NCBI GenBank assembly: GCA_902786365.1 | Contig: CADACD010000027.1 | Span: 22,447-55,016, forward strand | Source of the DNA: an uncultured Lachnospiraceae bacterium | GTDB taxonomy: Bacteria; Bacillota; Clostridia; Lachnospirales; Lachnospiraceae | Length of the DNA: 32,570 bases | Direction: 5' to 3' | Part shown: piece by piece, positions 24,814-32,570 of the stretch | Position numbering within the stretch: position 1 is the first letter of the stretch | How the letters are laid out: every line of letters starts with the position of its first letter | Position numbers and translations under genes: made by a program | The notes under the pieces: model-generated | The model's database searches: none | The model's input: the letters and a program-made list of their open reading frames with translations, nothing else | Told to the model about the DNA's origin: nothing

Positions 24814-25665
24814 TTATGAAGCGATATTTCTTTTATAAACTGAAAAAGATGAATTTACTTTTAGTCCACAGCTGGCATAAAGGCTGTGGGCTATTATATT
24901 TTCACCACTGACATGAAGAATCAGTTTGTTGAAATTTTTGTTGCGAAGCTCATTCAAAATAGAAATAAAACCAGCACGTCCGTATCCTTTGGAACGAAAT
25001 TCGCTTATAATTTCAAAATTATAGAAAGTTACATAATTTTCATCATAAAATGGCATAATATTACAACCACCTATATATGTGTCAGAAAGCCAAAACTGAA
25101 ATTCATTTTCATCCTCATCAAATTCTACTTCAAGTAAACCATTATTATTGCTTAAATCATTATTTAATATAGGAGAAGAAAAATTATATTCCATAAGATA
25201 TTCGTGATGACTGAATGTAAAACCGGTATTGGAAAGCAGTGAATGAATATGCGTAGGAATCGAAATAGTTTCATTTGTAATTTGTTTTCTATCAGGAATA
25301 TGTGCCCGCACAGTTGGTATCACAAAATGACAAAATTTTGATTCTGGCATTTTTGAATGATGTATAGTGCAGTTTTTTAAATCATCAGTGATAAAGTTTA
25401 AAAGATTTGTCATGATATGCCTGCGTCTGAATTTTGGATGAATCAATCCATACAGGCAGAAGTCTTCATCATATGGTATCATTGAAACAATACCAATCAT
25501 GGAATTACCTTCATAACAAAGATAATAAGATACACAATCATCTTCTATGCAGAAATAGTAATCATAATCATCAAAGGTATTACACAAACTATAGATTGAC
25601 ATAATTTCACTTTTTTCATTCTCGGACAGAGTTTCTTTTTTTTTGAAATTGACATTTTCAGACAT
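24814..25665 (-). CDS. GNAT family N-acetyltransferase with two GNAT-like halves
   Basis: This protein of about 283 residues is counted from the ATG at 25665, chosen because AAGGA lies just upstream on the minus strand; an in-frame ATG at 25683 is an alternative. The C-terminal half has the acetyl-CoA-binding pattern FRSKGYGRAGFISILNELRN, preceded by YVTFYNFEIISE and followed by ILHVSGENIIAHSLYASCGL, the classical GNAT end. The N-terminal half has a similar but weaker layout (MIGIVSMIPYDEDFCLYGLI then HPKFRRRHIMTNLL), suggesting a duplicated fold with one degenerate site. The substrate is unknown. It is divergent from pepF, with promoters facing away from each other. Confidence 0.8.
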   Translation of the reverse strand: MSENVNFKKKETLSENEKSEIMSIYSLCNTFDDYDYYFCIEDDCVSYYLCYEGNSMIGIVSMIPYDEDFCLYGLIHPKFRRRHIMTNLLNFITDDLKNCTIHHSKMPESKFCHFVIPTVRAHIPDRKQITNETISIPTHIHSLLSNTGFTFSHHEYLMEYNFSSPILNNDLSNNNGLLEVEFDEDENEFQFWLSDTYIGGCNIMPFYDENYVTFYNFEIISEFRSKGYGRAGFISILNELRNKNFNKLILHVSGENIIAHSLYASCGLKVNSSFSVYKRNIAS

Positions 25666-25704
25666 TTCTTTTTCCTTCTTCATGGTATTATTTTGACTGT
25701 AAAT

Positions 25705-25733
25705 ATTATAGTGGTAAATCGGAAGTGTGTAAA
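25705..25733 (-). promoter_or_regulatory. Predicted promoter of the GNAT gene
   Basis: Read on the minus strand, TTTACA (25733-25728) and TATAAT (25710-25705) are 17 nt apart, about 40 nt upstream of the start codon. Confidence 0.65.
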
Positions 25734-25773
25734 GGGTGTTAATATGAAAAAAACCAAATTGCAAAACACCCTT
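25732..25773. promoter_or_regulatory. Inverted repeat between divergent promoters, possible shared operator
   Basis: AAGGGTGTT (25732-25740) and AACACCCTT (25765-25773) are perfect 9-bp inverted halves 24 nt apart. One touches the -35 of the GNAT promoter and the other follows the -35 of the pepF promoter. The symmetric placement fits a regulator controlling both genes. Confidence 0.4.
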
Positions 25774-25787
25774 ATAAGGTATATAAT
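25759..25787 (+). promoter_or_regulatory. Predicted pepF promoter
   Basis: TTGCAA (25759-25764) and TATAAT (25782-25787) are 17 nt apart, just upstream of pepF. Confidence 0.7.
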
Positions 25788-25829
25788 GAAAAACAGATAT
25801 TAAAAATGATGAATGGAGTGTATGAACTT

Positions 25830-27662
25830 ATGGCAGAATTAAAAGTGAAAAAACGTGATGAGATAAGTGATATTGATAAATGGAACATGAGAGATGTATA
25901 TGCAGATGAAGGGCTATGGGAACAGGATATTAAAGAGGCAGAAAAAATGATGGAAGAGCTTGAAAATTATGAGGGCAGATTATGTGATAATGTCTCTGTG
26001 TTTAAGGAAGCATTAAAGCTCATAAATGATGTGGAATGGAAAGTTGAAAAGATATATTTTTATGCTAATCAGAAATACCATGAAGATTTGGGAAATCCTA
26101 AGTATCAGAAATATTCTGCACGTTCAGCTCAACTTCTTACAAAATATTATGCAAAAACTTCTTTTGTCACACCGGAGTTTTTGTTACAGCCTGAAGAAAA
26201 AATTTTCGGATATATCAGTGAGGACGAAGAATTATCAGAATATACCCAGTATTTTAAGGATTTGTACAGACAGAAAAAGCATATTCTTGATGGGGAAAAG
26301 GAAGAACTTCTCGCAAAAGTATCAAAGTTCTCAAATGGTGCAGGCGATATCTTTGCTGTATTTAACAATGTTGATATACAATTTCCGGTGATTAAAGATG
26401 AGCAGGGGAATGATGTGAAGATTACACATGCAAAATTGAATTTGCTCCTCGAAAGTAAGGACAGAAGTGTGAGAGAAAATGCATTCAAAGGACTGTATGG
26501 TTCCTATTCGCAGTTTAGGAATACGCTTGCGGCAGTTTATATCAATAATCTGAAAAAGGACAGTTTTTTTGCAGATGTAAGAAATTACTCTTCTAGCAGG
26601 GAGATGTTTTTAGACGATTCTAATATTCCGGGAGAAGTATATGATAATCTGATAGAGACAGTTGGAGAAAATCTTCATTTGCTGCACAGATATTTGAAAA
26701 TCCGTAAAAGAGTCATGAAAGTGGATGAGCTTCATTTATATGATGTATACACACCTCTTGTGCAGTCTTACAACAAAAAGATATCTTATGATGAAGCAAA
26801 AAATATGGTTATCAGCGGTCTTAGCAGGATGGGAGATGAGTATATTAAGATTTTGAAAGGCGGACTTGAAGGGGGATGGATTGATGTTTATGAAAATGAG
26901 GGAAAGCGAAGTGGTGCATATTCATGGAGTGTGTATGGAACTCATCCGTATGTGCTTTTGAATTATCAGCCGAATTTGAATAATGTGTTTACGATTGCAC
27001 ATGAGATGGGACATGCGATTCACTCCTATTATTCTAATGCCAATCAGACATATACAAATGCAGGGTACAAGATTTTTGTTGCAGAGGTGGCATCGACATG
27101 TAATGAATCTTTACTGATTAATTATCTGATAGAAAACAGCAAAGATAAAGAAGAAAAAGCATTTTTAATTAATTATTTTCTTGAACAGTTCAGAACAACT
27201 CTTTTCAGGCAGACAATGTTTGCAGAATTTGAAAATATTGTCCACAAAATGACAGATGAGGGTGAGACTTTAAGCTGTGAAGCTATGTGTGAGATTTACT
27301 ATGAATTGAATAAAAAGTATTTTGGTGAGGATGTACTGATAGATAAGGAGATAGAACTGGAGTGGGCAAGAATACCACATTTCTATTCATCATTTTATGT
27401 ATATCAGTATGCGACAGGATTTTCGGCTGCAGTGGCGCTTTCAAAAAAAATCATAGATGAGGGTGAAAGTGCAGTGGAGGATTATAAAAAATTCTTAAAA
27501 GCAGGATGCAGTGATTATCCGATTGAGATATTGAAGATGGCAGGAGTTGACATGAGTCAAAAAGAACCTGTAGAGCTTGCAATGAAGATGTTTGAACAGT
27601 TGCTTGATGAGTTTGAAAGCCTTCAGGTGGAGGTTCCAAATTCAAAGGAATCAGCAAAATAA
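25830..27662 (+). CDS. pepF: Oligoendopeptidase F
   Basis: This zinc metallopeptidase of the M3 family, 610 residues, degrades short peptides in the cytosol. The zinc site HEMGH is at 391-395 inside NVFTIAHEMGHAIHSYYSN, with the downstream glutamate in FVAEVASTCNE. The N-terminal helical domain starts ISDIDKWNMRDVYADE, typical of PepF. I prefer the ATG at 25830 because GGAG lies 11 nt upstream; an ATG at 25806 would have no ribosome site and only a very short leader. Length is normal (about 600). It has its own promoter and is divergent from the GNAT gene. No clear terminator follows before the carAB promoter. Confidence 0.94.
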   Translation: MAELKVKKRDEISDIDKWNMRDVYADEGLWEQDIKEAEKMMEELENYEGRLCDNVSVFKEALKLINDVEWKVEKIYFYANQKYHEDLGNPKYQKYSARSAQLLTKYYAKTSFVTPEFLLQPEEKIFGYISEDEELSEYTQYFKDLYRQKKHILDGEKEELLAKVSKFSNGAGDIFAVFNNVDIQFPVIKDEQGNDVKITHAKLNLLLESKDRSVRENAFKGLYGSYSQFRNTLAAVYINNLKKDSFFADVRNYSSSREMFLDDSNIPGEVYDNLIETVGENLHLLHRYLKIRKRVMKVDELHLYDVYTPLVQSYNKKISYDEAKNMVISGLSRMGDEYIKILKGGLEGGWIDVYENEGKRSGAYSWSVYGTHPYVLLNYQPNLNNVFTIAHEMGHAIHSYYSNANQTYTNAGYKIFVAEVASTCNESLLINYLIENSKDKEEKAFLINYFLEQFRTTLFRQTMFAEFENIVHKMTDEGETLSCEAMCEIYYELNKKYFGEDVLIDKEIELEWARIPHFYSSFYVYQYATGFSAAVALSKKIIDEGESAVEDYKKFLKAGCSDYPIEILKMAGVDMSQKEPVELAMKMFEQLLDEFESLQVEVPNSKESAK

Positions 27663-27665
27663 ATA

Positions 27666-27694
27666 TTGACTGGAAGTACATCTTATTGTATAAT
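27666..27694 (+). promoter_or_regulatory. Predicted carAB promoter
   Basis: TTGACT (27666-27671) and TATAAT (27689-27694) are 17 nt apart. The start of transcription near 27701 gives a leader of about 200 nt before carA. Confidence 0.75.
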
Positions 27695-27709
27695 CTATAC
27701 AATTTGAGA

Positions 27710-27789
27710 TTAGTTTGCCACGAAACCATCTTACGCATGGGACAACGATTTGAACTTTTGGTTTGAAGCCGGATGATCAGGCAAATTAA
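27710..27789 (+). ncRNA. Structured 5' leader of carAB, candidate cis-regulatory RNA
   Basis: A 10-bp closing stem, TTAGTTTGCC (27710-27719) with GGCAAATTAA (27780-27789), begins about 9 nt after the likely transcript start and encloses 60 nt. Inside, AAACCA (27723-27728) can pair with TGGTTT (27759-27764), or alternatively CCAT (27726-27729) with ATGG (27737-27740). The two are mutually exclusive, a switch-like feature. I see no PyrR-binding loop consensus, S-box, purine, ykkC or glutamine-riboswitch motif. Regulation of carbamoyl-phosphate synthesis by a pyrimidine, arginine or glutamine signal is plausible but unproven. Confidence 0.5.
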
Positions 27790-27817
27790 TATATCAATAA
27801 TAAAGGCAGATAAATGC

Positions 27818-27853
27818 GAGCGCCATAACTACAAAGGTGTAGTTTTGACGCTC
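27818..27853 (+). promoter_or_regulatory. Second leader hairpin before carA
   Basis: GAGCG (27818-27822) pairs with CGCTC (27849-27853) and, inside it, AACTAC (27827-27832) pairs with GTAGTT (27839-27844) around AAAGGT. The following bases (TAATTTGGG) are not a good T-tract, so it is not a standard terminator. It lies between the aptamer-like fold and the carA ribosome site. Confidence 0.5.
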
Positions 27854-27905
27854 TAATTTGGGAGCAGACACATATTCATAAGACAAGAAAGGACGGATTA
27901 CAATA

Positions 27906-28985
27906 ATGAAAGCTTTTCTAATACTTGAGGATGGGACTGTATTTGAAGGAACATCCATCGGTTCTACAAAAGAAATTATTAGCGAAATCGTATTTAACAC
28001 ATCTATGACAGGTTATCTTGAAGTCCTTACAGATCCATCATATGCCGGACAGGCAGTTGCAATGACATACCCACTTATTGGTAATTATGGAATTTGCCGC
28101 GAAGATATGGAATCATTAAAACTGTGGCCGGACGGATATATTGTAAGAGAATTGTCAAGAGTTCCAAGTAATTTCAGAAGTGAAGATTCTATACAGAATA
28201 TTTTGACAGAATTTGATATTCCGGGAATAGCGGGTATCGATACAAGAGCCCTTACAAAAATTTTGAGAGAAAAGGGCACCATGAATGGAATGATTACAAC
28301 AGATGAGAATTATCATATAGAAGAGGTTTTACCTAAGTTAAAAGAATATTCACCAAAGGGAGTTGTTGCGAAAGTGACATGTGCTGAAAAATCAGTTCTC
28401 AAAGGTGATAAATATAAAGTAGCATTGCTTGATTTTGGTGCAAAGAAAAATATTGCAAGGTCATTAAATGAGAGAGGATGCGAGGTAACCATTTATCCGG
28501 CATTCACATCAGCAGAAGAGATTATCGCATCGAATCCTGATGGAATAATGCTTTCAAACGGACCGGGTGATCCGAAAGAATGTGTGTCGATTATAGAGGA
28601 ACTTAAGAAATTATATGATACCGATATACCGATTTTTGCTATTTGTCTTGGACATCAGCTCATGGCACTTGCCACAGGAGCAGATACACACAAGATGAAA
28701 TACGGACACAGAGGCGGCAATCATCCTGTGAAGGATTTAAAGACAGGAAAGGTCTATATTTCTTCACAGAACCATGGTTATGTGGTTGACAGTGAGAAAG
28801 TTAATCCGGATATTGCAGAGGTAGGCTTTGTCAATGTAAATGACAAGACGGTGGAAGGTTTAAGGTATAAAAATAAAAACATTTTCACTGTACAGTTTCA
28901 TCCGGAGGCATGTCCGGGACCACAAGATTCAAGCACTTTATTTGATGAATTTTTAGATATGATGGGAGGTAACAAAAATGCCTAA
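27906..28985 (+). CDS. carA: Carbamoyl-phosphate synthase small subunit (glutaminase)
   Basis: This 359-residue class-I amidotransferase subunit hydrolyses glutamine and channels ammonia to CarB for carbamoyl phosphate, the start of pyrimidine and arginine synthesis. The N-terminal domain has LEDGTVFEGTSIGS and GYLEVLTDPSYAGQ. The triad is Cys247 in FAICLGHQLMALATGA with His332 and Glu334 in QFHPEACPGP. AAAGGA at 27888-27893 lies about 12 nt before the ATG. The stop codon overlaps the carB start by 8 nt, so the two are translationally coupled. Length is typical. Confidence 0.97.
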   Translation: MKAFLILEDGTVFEGTSIGSTKEIISEIVFNTSMTGYLEVLTDPSYAGQAVAMTYPLIGNYGICREDMESLKLWPDGYIVRELSRVPSNFRSEDSIQNILTEFDIPGIAGIDTRALTKILREKGTMNGMITTDENYHIEEVLPKLKEYSPKGVVAKVTCAEKSVLKGDKYKVALLDFGAKKNIARSLNERGCEVTIYPAFTSAEEIIASNPDGIMLSNGPGDPKECVSIIEELKKLYDTDIPIFAICLGHQLMALATGADTHKMKYGHRGGNHPVKDLKTGKVYISSQNHGYVVDSEKVNPDIAEVGFVNVNDKTVEGLRYKNKNIFTVQFHPEACPGPQDSSTLFDEFLDMMGGNKNA

Positions 28986-31900
28986 AAATCCTAATATTAA
29001 AAAAGTTTTGGTTATCGGTTCTGGTCCTATCGTTATCGGACAGGCAGCAGAGTTTGACTATGCGGGAACGCAGGCGTGCCGCTCGCTCAAAGAAGAGGGA
29101 ATCGAAGTTGTCCTTCTCAATTCCAACCCTGCGACCATCATGACAGATAAAGATATCGCAGATAAGGTTTACATAGAGCCTCTTACTGTGAAGGTTGTTG
29201 AAAAACTGATAGAAAAAGAGAAGCCGGACAGTGTTCTTCCGACACTAGGAGGACAAGCGGCACTCAACCTTGCCATGGAGCTTGCTGAGACAGGCTTTTT
29301 GGAAACACACAATTGTAAACTGATTGGTACAACACCTGAGACAATCAAAAAAGCAGAAGACCGTCTTGAATTTAAAGAGACAATGGAAAAGATTGGAGAA
29401 CCATGTGCTCCTTCACTCGTTGTAGAAAATGTGGAAGATGGTGTGGCGTTTACCAATACAATCGGATATCCGGTCGTGTTAAGACCTGCTTATACACTCG
29501 GTGGAAGTGGTGGCGGTATTGCACACAACTATCAGGAATTAGTTGATATTTTATCAAATGGACTGCGACTTAGCCGTGTGGGCCAGGTTCTTGTGGAGCG
29601 CTGTATCGCAGGATGGAAAGAGATTGAATATGAGGTAATGCGTGACAGTGCAGGAAACTGTATCACTGTTTGTAACATGGAAAATATTGACCCTGTAGGT
29701 GTACATACAGGTGACAGTATCGTTGTAGCTCCGTCACAGACATTGGGAGATAAAGAGTACCAGATGCTTCGTACATCTGCACTCAATATTATCAGTGAAC
29801 TCAATATCACAGGCGGATGTAATGTCCAGTATGCACTACATCCGACAAGTTTTGAATATTGTGTTATCGAGGTAAATCCGCGTGTCAGCCGTTCATCGGC
29901 ACTTGCATCAAAAGCAACAGGTTATCCGATTGCGAAAGTGGCAGCGAAGATTGCACTTGGCTACACACTTGATGAGATTAAAAATGCGATTACAGGAAAG
30001 ACATATGCCAGCTTTGAGCCGACGCTTGATTACTGTGTAGTAAAGATTCCAAGACTTCCGTTTGATAAATTCATCACAGCAAAGAGAACACTGACAACGC
30101 AGATGAAGGCGACAGGTGAGGTAATGAGTATCTGCACCAACTTTGAAGGAGCTTTGATGAAAGCAATTCGATCGCTTGAGCAGCATGTGGAAAGTCTTCT
30201 TGACTATGATTTTACAGAGTTAAACAATGAGGAACTGACAGAACAGCTTGCCAAAGTGGACGACAGAAGAATCTGGGTTATCGCAGAGGCACTCAGAAGA
30301 AAATTTGATTATGATATCATTCACGATATTACACAGATTGATAAATGGTTTATTGATAAGCTTGCCATCATTGTAGAGATGGAAGAAAGACTGAAGAGCG
30401 AAGAACTCACAGAGGAATTATTAAAAGAGGCAAAGAGAATAGAGTTTCCTGACAAGCTGATTGCAAAATTAAATGGTAAGGTGACAGAGGAAGAAGTACA
30501 TGAACTTCGAATGAAATACGGTATTGTGGCAGCATTTAAAATGGTTGACACATGTGCTGCTGAGTTTGAGGCAACAACACCTTATTACTATTCGTGCTTT
30601 GGAAGTTACAATGAAGTGATCGAGACAAAGCCGGATAAGAAGATATTAGTACTCGGTTCAGGACCGATAAGAATTGGACAGGGTATCGAATTTGATTTCT
30701 GTTCTGTTCACAGTACATGGGCATTTAAAGAAGAGGGATATGAGACAATCATCATCAATAATAATCCGGAGACAGTCAGTACAGACTTTGATATCGCAGA
30801 CAAGCTTTATTTTGAGCCACTTACACCGGAAGATGTGCGTAATATCGTTGATCTTGAAAAGCCTGACGGTGCAGTTGTTCAGTTCGGTGGACAGACAGCT
30901 ATCAAACTGACAGAGAGCCTTATGAAAATGGGTGTTCCGATTTTAGGAACGAAAGCAGAGGATGTTGATGCAGCAGAGGACAGAGAGCTGTTTGACGAAA
31001 TTCTTGAAAAATGTGGTATTCCAAGACCTTCCGGCGGAACAGTATTTACCTGTGAGGAAGCAAAGAGTGTTGCTAACAAACTCGGTTATCCTGTGCTTGT
31101 AAGACCTTCTTATGTTCTTGGTGGTCAGGGCATGCAGATTGCAACTTCTGACGAAGAGATAGAAGAATTTATGAATATTATCAACCGTATTGCACAGGAT
31201 CATCCGATTCTTGTTGACAAGTATCTTGTCGGCAAGGAGATTGAGGTCGATGCAGTATGTGACGGAACAGATATATTGATACCGGGTATCATGGAACACA
31301 TTGAGAGAGCCGGTGTTCATTCAGGTGACAGTATTTCCGTTTATCCGGCACAGACATTGTCACAGGAAGCAATTGACAAGATTGAAGAGTATACAAAGAA
31401 ATTGGCAGAGTCACTCCATGTCAAAGGTATGATTAATATTCAGTTTATTGTGTGTGGAAACGCAGATGTCTATGTCATAGAGGTCAATCCTCGTTCAAGC
31501 CGTACAGTTCCTTATATCAGTAAGGTAACAGGTATTCCGATTGTCAAACTTGCGACAAAATGTATTATAGGAAAGACAATCAAAGAGCTTGGTTATGAGC
31601 CGGGACTTCAAAAGAAGGCAGATTATATTGCTATTAAGATGCCGGTATTCTCATTTGAGAAAATCAGGGGTGCAGAGATCAGTCTCGGACCGGAGATGAA
31701 GTCAACAGGTGAGTGTCTCGGTATTGCAACAACTTTTGAGGAAGCACTTTATAAAGCATTTTTAGGTGCAGGAGTCAACCTTCCGAAGCATAAAAAGGTT
31801 ATTATCACTGTCAATGATGCTGATAAAAAAGATGCCATTTCGATTGGACGACGTTTTGAAAAATTAGGCTATGAAGTATATGCGACAAGAAGTACGGCAA

Positions 31901-32190
31901 AGGTACTTAAGGAAAATGGCGTAGGTGCAAGAAGAGTCAATAAATTGCATCAGGAAGCGCCAACAGTTATTGATTTGCTTTTGGAACACAAGATAGATAT
32001 CGTTGTAGATACACCTACACAGGGAAGAGATAAGTCAAGAGACGGTTTCTTAATCAGACGTATTTCCATAGAGACAGGTGTCAACTGCTTTACATCACTT
32101 GACACTGTTAATGCACTGCTTACAAGTCTTGAAAGTAATGTCAAGGATAACCTGACATTGATTGATATTGCGACAGTTACAACGAGATAA
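28978..32190 (+). CDS. carB: Carbamoyl-phosphate synthase large subunit
   Basis: This 1070-residue synthetase uses two ATP, bicarbonate and ammonia from CarA to make carbamoyl phosphate. It shows the expected internal duplication: the first half starts KKVLVIGSGPIVIGQAAEFD and the second KKILVLGSGPIRIGQGIEFD (near residue 550), each followed by an ATP-grasp domain (RPAYTLGGSGGGIA and RPSYVLGGQGMQIA). An oligomerisation region lies between them. The C-terminal MGS-like allosteric domain (from about 938, VIITVNDADKKDAISIGRRF to DTPTQGR) binds effectors such as UMP or ornithine in studied enzymes. The ATG lies inside the end of carA with GGGAGG upstream. Full length, no defects seen. Confidence 0.98.
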   Translation: MPKNPNIKKVLVIGSGPIVIGQAAEFDYAGTQACRSLKEEGIEVVLLNSNPATIMTDKDIADKVYIEPLTVKVVEKLIEKEKPDSVLPTLGGQAALNLAMELAETGFLETHNCKLIGTTPETIKKAEDRLEFKETMEKIGEPCAPSLVVENVEDGVAFTNTIGYPVVLRPAYTLGGSGGGIAHNYQELVDILSNGLRLSRVGQVLVERCIAGWKEIEYEVMRDSAGNCITVCNMENIDPVGVHTGDSIVVAPSQTLGDKEYQMLRTSALNIISELNITGGCNVQYALHPTSFEYCVIEVNPRVSRSSALASKATGYPIAKVAAKIALGYTLDEIKNAITGKTYASFEPTLDYCVVKIPRLPFDKFITAKRTLTTQMKATGEVMSICTNFEGALMKAIRSLEQHVESLLDYDFTELNNEELTEQLAKVDDRRIWVIAEALRRKFDYDIIHDITQIDKWFIDKLAIIVEMEERLKSEELTEELLKEAKRIEFPDKLIAKLNGKVTEEEVHELRMKYGIVAAFKMVDTCAAEFEATTPYYYSCFGSYNEVIETKPDKKILVLGSGPIRIGQGIEFDFCSVHSTWAFKEEGYETIIINNNPETVSTDFDIADKLYFEPLTPEDVRNIVDLEKPDGAVVQFGGQTAIKLTESLMKMGVPILGTKAEDVDAAEDRELFDEILEKCGIPRPSGGTVFTCEEAKSVANKLGYPVLVRPSYVLGGQGMQIATSDEEIEEFMNIINRIAQDHPILVDKYLVGKEIEVDAVCDGTDILIPGIMEHIERAGVHSGDSISVYPAQTLSQEAIDKIEEYTKKLAESLHVKGMINIQFIVCGNADVYVIEVNPRSSRTVPYISKVTGIPIVKLATKCIIGKTIKELGYEPGLQKKADYIAIKMPVFSFEKIRGAEISLGPEMKSTGECLGIATTFEEALYKAFLGAGVNLPKHKKVIITVNDADKKDAISIGRRFEKLGYEVYATRSTAKVLKENGVGARRVNKLHQEAPTVIDLLLEHKIDIVVDTPTQGRDKSRDGFLIRRISIETGVNCFTSLDTVNALLTSLESNVKDNLTLIDIATVTTR

Positions 32191-32269
32191 AAAGCAGAAG
32201 CTTGATGGACAGAGTATAGGATTGCTGTAGAATGATTGTTTGCAGGATTCAGATAAAGATTTCGATAAA

Positions 32270-32323
32270 TAAAAAACTGCCACACTTTTCCGTGATATTC
32301 TTAACGGAAAATTAGGTGGCAGT
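32270..32323 (-). terminator. Minus-strand terminator of the recombinase gene
   Basis: Read on the minus strand, ACTGCCAC and TTTTCCGT pair with ACGGAAAA and GTGGCAGT as a long stem with a small bulge. The stem (plus positions 32276-32323) ends in a run of six Ts (32275-32270). Confidence 0.85.
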
Positions 32324-32324
32324 G

Positions 32325-32363
32325 ATACCCTGAAGGTTTGAAGTTACCTTCAGGGTATTTTTT
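32325..32363 (+). terminator. Plus-strand terminator facing the recombinase
   Basis: ATACCCTGAAGG (32325-32336) and CCTTCAGGGTAT (32347-32358) form a perfect 12-bp stem with a 10-nt loop, followed by Ts. It would stop carAB transcription before it runs into the opposing recombinase gene. Confidence 0.9.
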
Positions 32364-32365
32364 GT

Positions 32366-32570
32366 TTAGTTTTTGTCTAATTGGAACGTGTACTGGATGA
32401 CGATGGTGTTGCCACAGGTTCGCGAGTATCTGACTTCTTTTTCGTAGACATCAATCCGCTTGATGAAGGCACGGAGAATTTCGGGAGTGAGCTTTTCAAT
32501 GTTAATATACTCTTTCGCTTTTGCGATGAAATCCTTAACGTATTTCTCCTGCAAATCAATCTCATTGATT
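32366..32570 (-). CDS. Serine recombinase, C-terminal end (partial, runs off the window)
   Basis: The minus-strand frame is open to the window edge and ends at 32366. The 67 visible residues read INEIDLQEKYVKDFIAKAKE, then YINIEKLTPEILRAFIKRID and VYEKEVRYSRTCGNTIVIQY. The order LTPE-L-FI--I-V-EKE-RYSRT--I-I-Y is characteristic of the extreme C-terminal part of large serine recombinases of Firmicutes transposons and integrative elements, after the coiled-coil. The catalytic domain lies outside the window, so whether the gene is whole cannot be told. It marks the likely edge of a mobile element placed tail-to-tail with carB. Confidence 0.7.
   Translation of the reverse strand, partial: INEIDLQEKYVKDFIAKAKEYINIEKLTPEILRAFIKRIDVYEKEVRYSRTCGNTIVIQYTFQLDKN

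Noticed and set aside
27710-27789. The carAB leader as a c-di-GMP-I (GEMM) riboswitch
   Set aside because: AAACC...GGGAC resembles part of that aptamer, but the GGC/GCC closing pairs, GACGCAAAGCC and the tetraloop receptor are absent.

Overview
The window reads as a chromosomal stretch of a low-GC, Gram-positive anaerobe of the class Clostridia, most likely Lachnospiraceae. The basis is the AT-rich DNA, AGGAGG-type ribosome sites, TATAAT promoters with 16-18 nt spacers, lipoprotein signals, KTGD-type surface anchors and the mix of gene families. The genus cannot be fixed from the sequence alone. Nearly all genes are on the plus strand. I see no tRNA, rRNA or CRISPR array.

Layout. 1-1531: a dispersed hairpin element, an sce7726-family nuclease-like protein and a rhomboid protease. 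1586-1928: relics of a DUF3737 gene and of a malY/patB aminotransferase that kept both ends but lost its middle. 1990-3912: bioY (biotin uptake) and proA (proline synthesis). 4165-6011: a Bax-inhibitor-1 family membrane protein with a very long Asn/Tyr/Gly-rich head, plus an unknown membrane protein. 6222-11650: a lipoprotein GH13 alpha-amylase followed by three separately transcribed secreted surface proteins. The third looks like a CBM26-type starch binder and the first two share a PVDGLDGVYS motif. The three surface genes have near-identical promoters and strong terminators. This is the best candidate for a little-described system: a cell-surface starch-capture set. 11864-14110: a lipid kinase and rpoD.

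14345-20511: gltB-gltD, the two-subunit glutamate synthase. 20554-20715: a zinc-ribbon relic on the minus strand. 20996-23548: a metN-metI-metQ-type ABC importer, followed at 23611-24001 by relics of an opine dehydrogenase and an aspartate/glutamate racemase. 24154-27662: signal peptidase I, a two-domain GNAT acetyltransferase on the minus strand and, divergent from it, oligoendopeptidase F. 27666-32190: carA-carB behind a structured leader of about 200 nt that I cannot match to a known riboswitch class. 32270-32570: two opposed terminators and the C-terminal end of a serine recombinase, suggesting that a mobile element begins at the right edge.

How it fits together: much of the core set handles nitrogen. 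GltBD makes glutamate, ProA uses the glutamate-derived intermediate for proline, and CarAB uses glutamine for carbamoyl phosphate. The accessory parts concern the cell surface (amylase, starch-binding proteins, signal peptidase, rhomboid). The locus also shows repeated gene loss, with four or five small gene relics in 32 kb.
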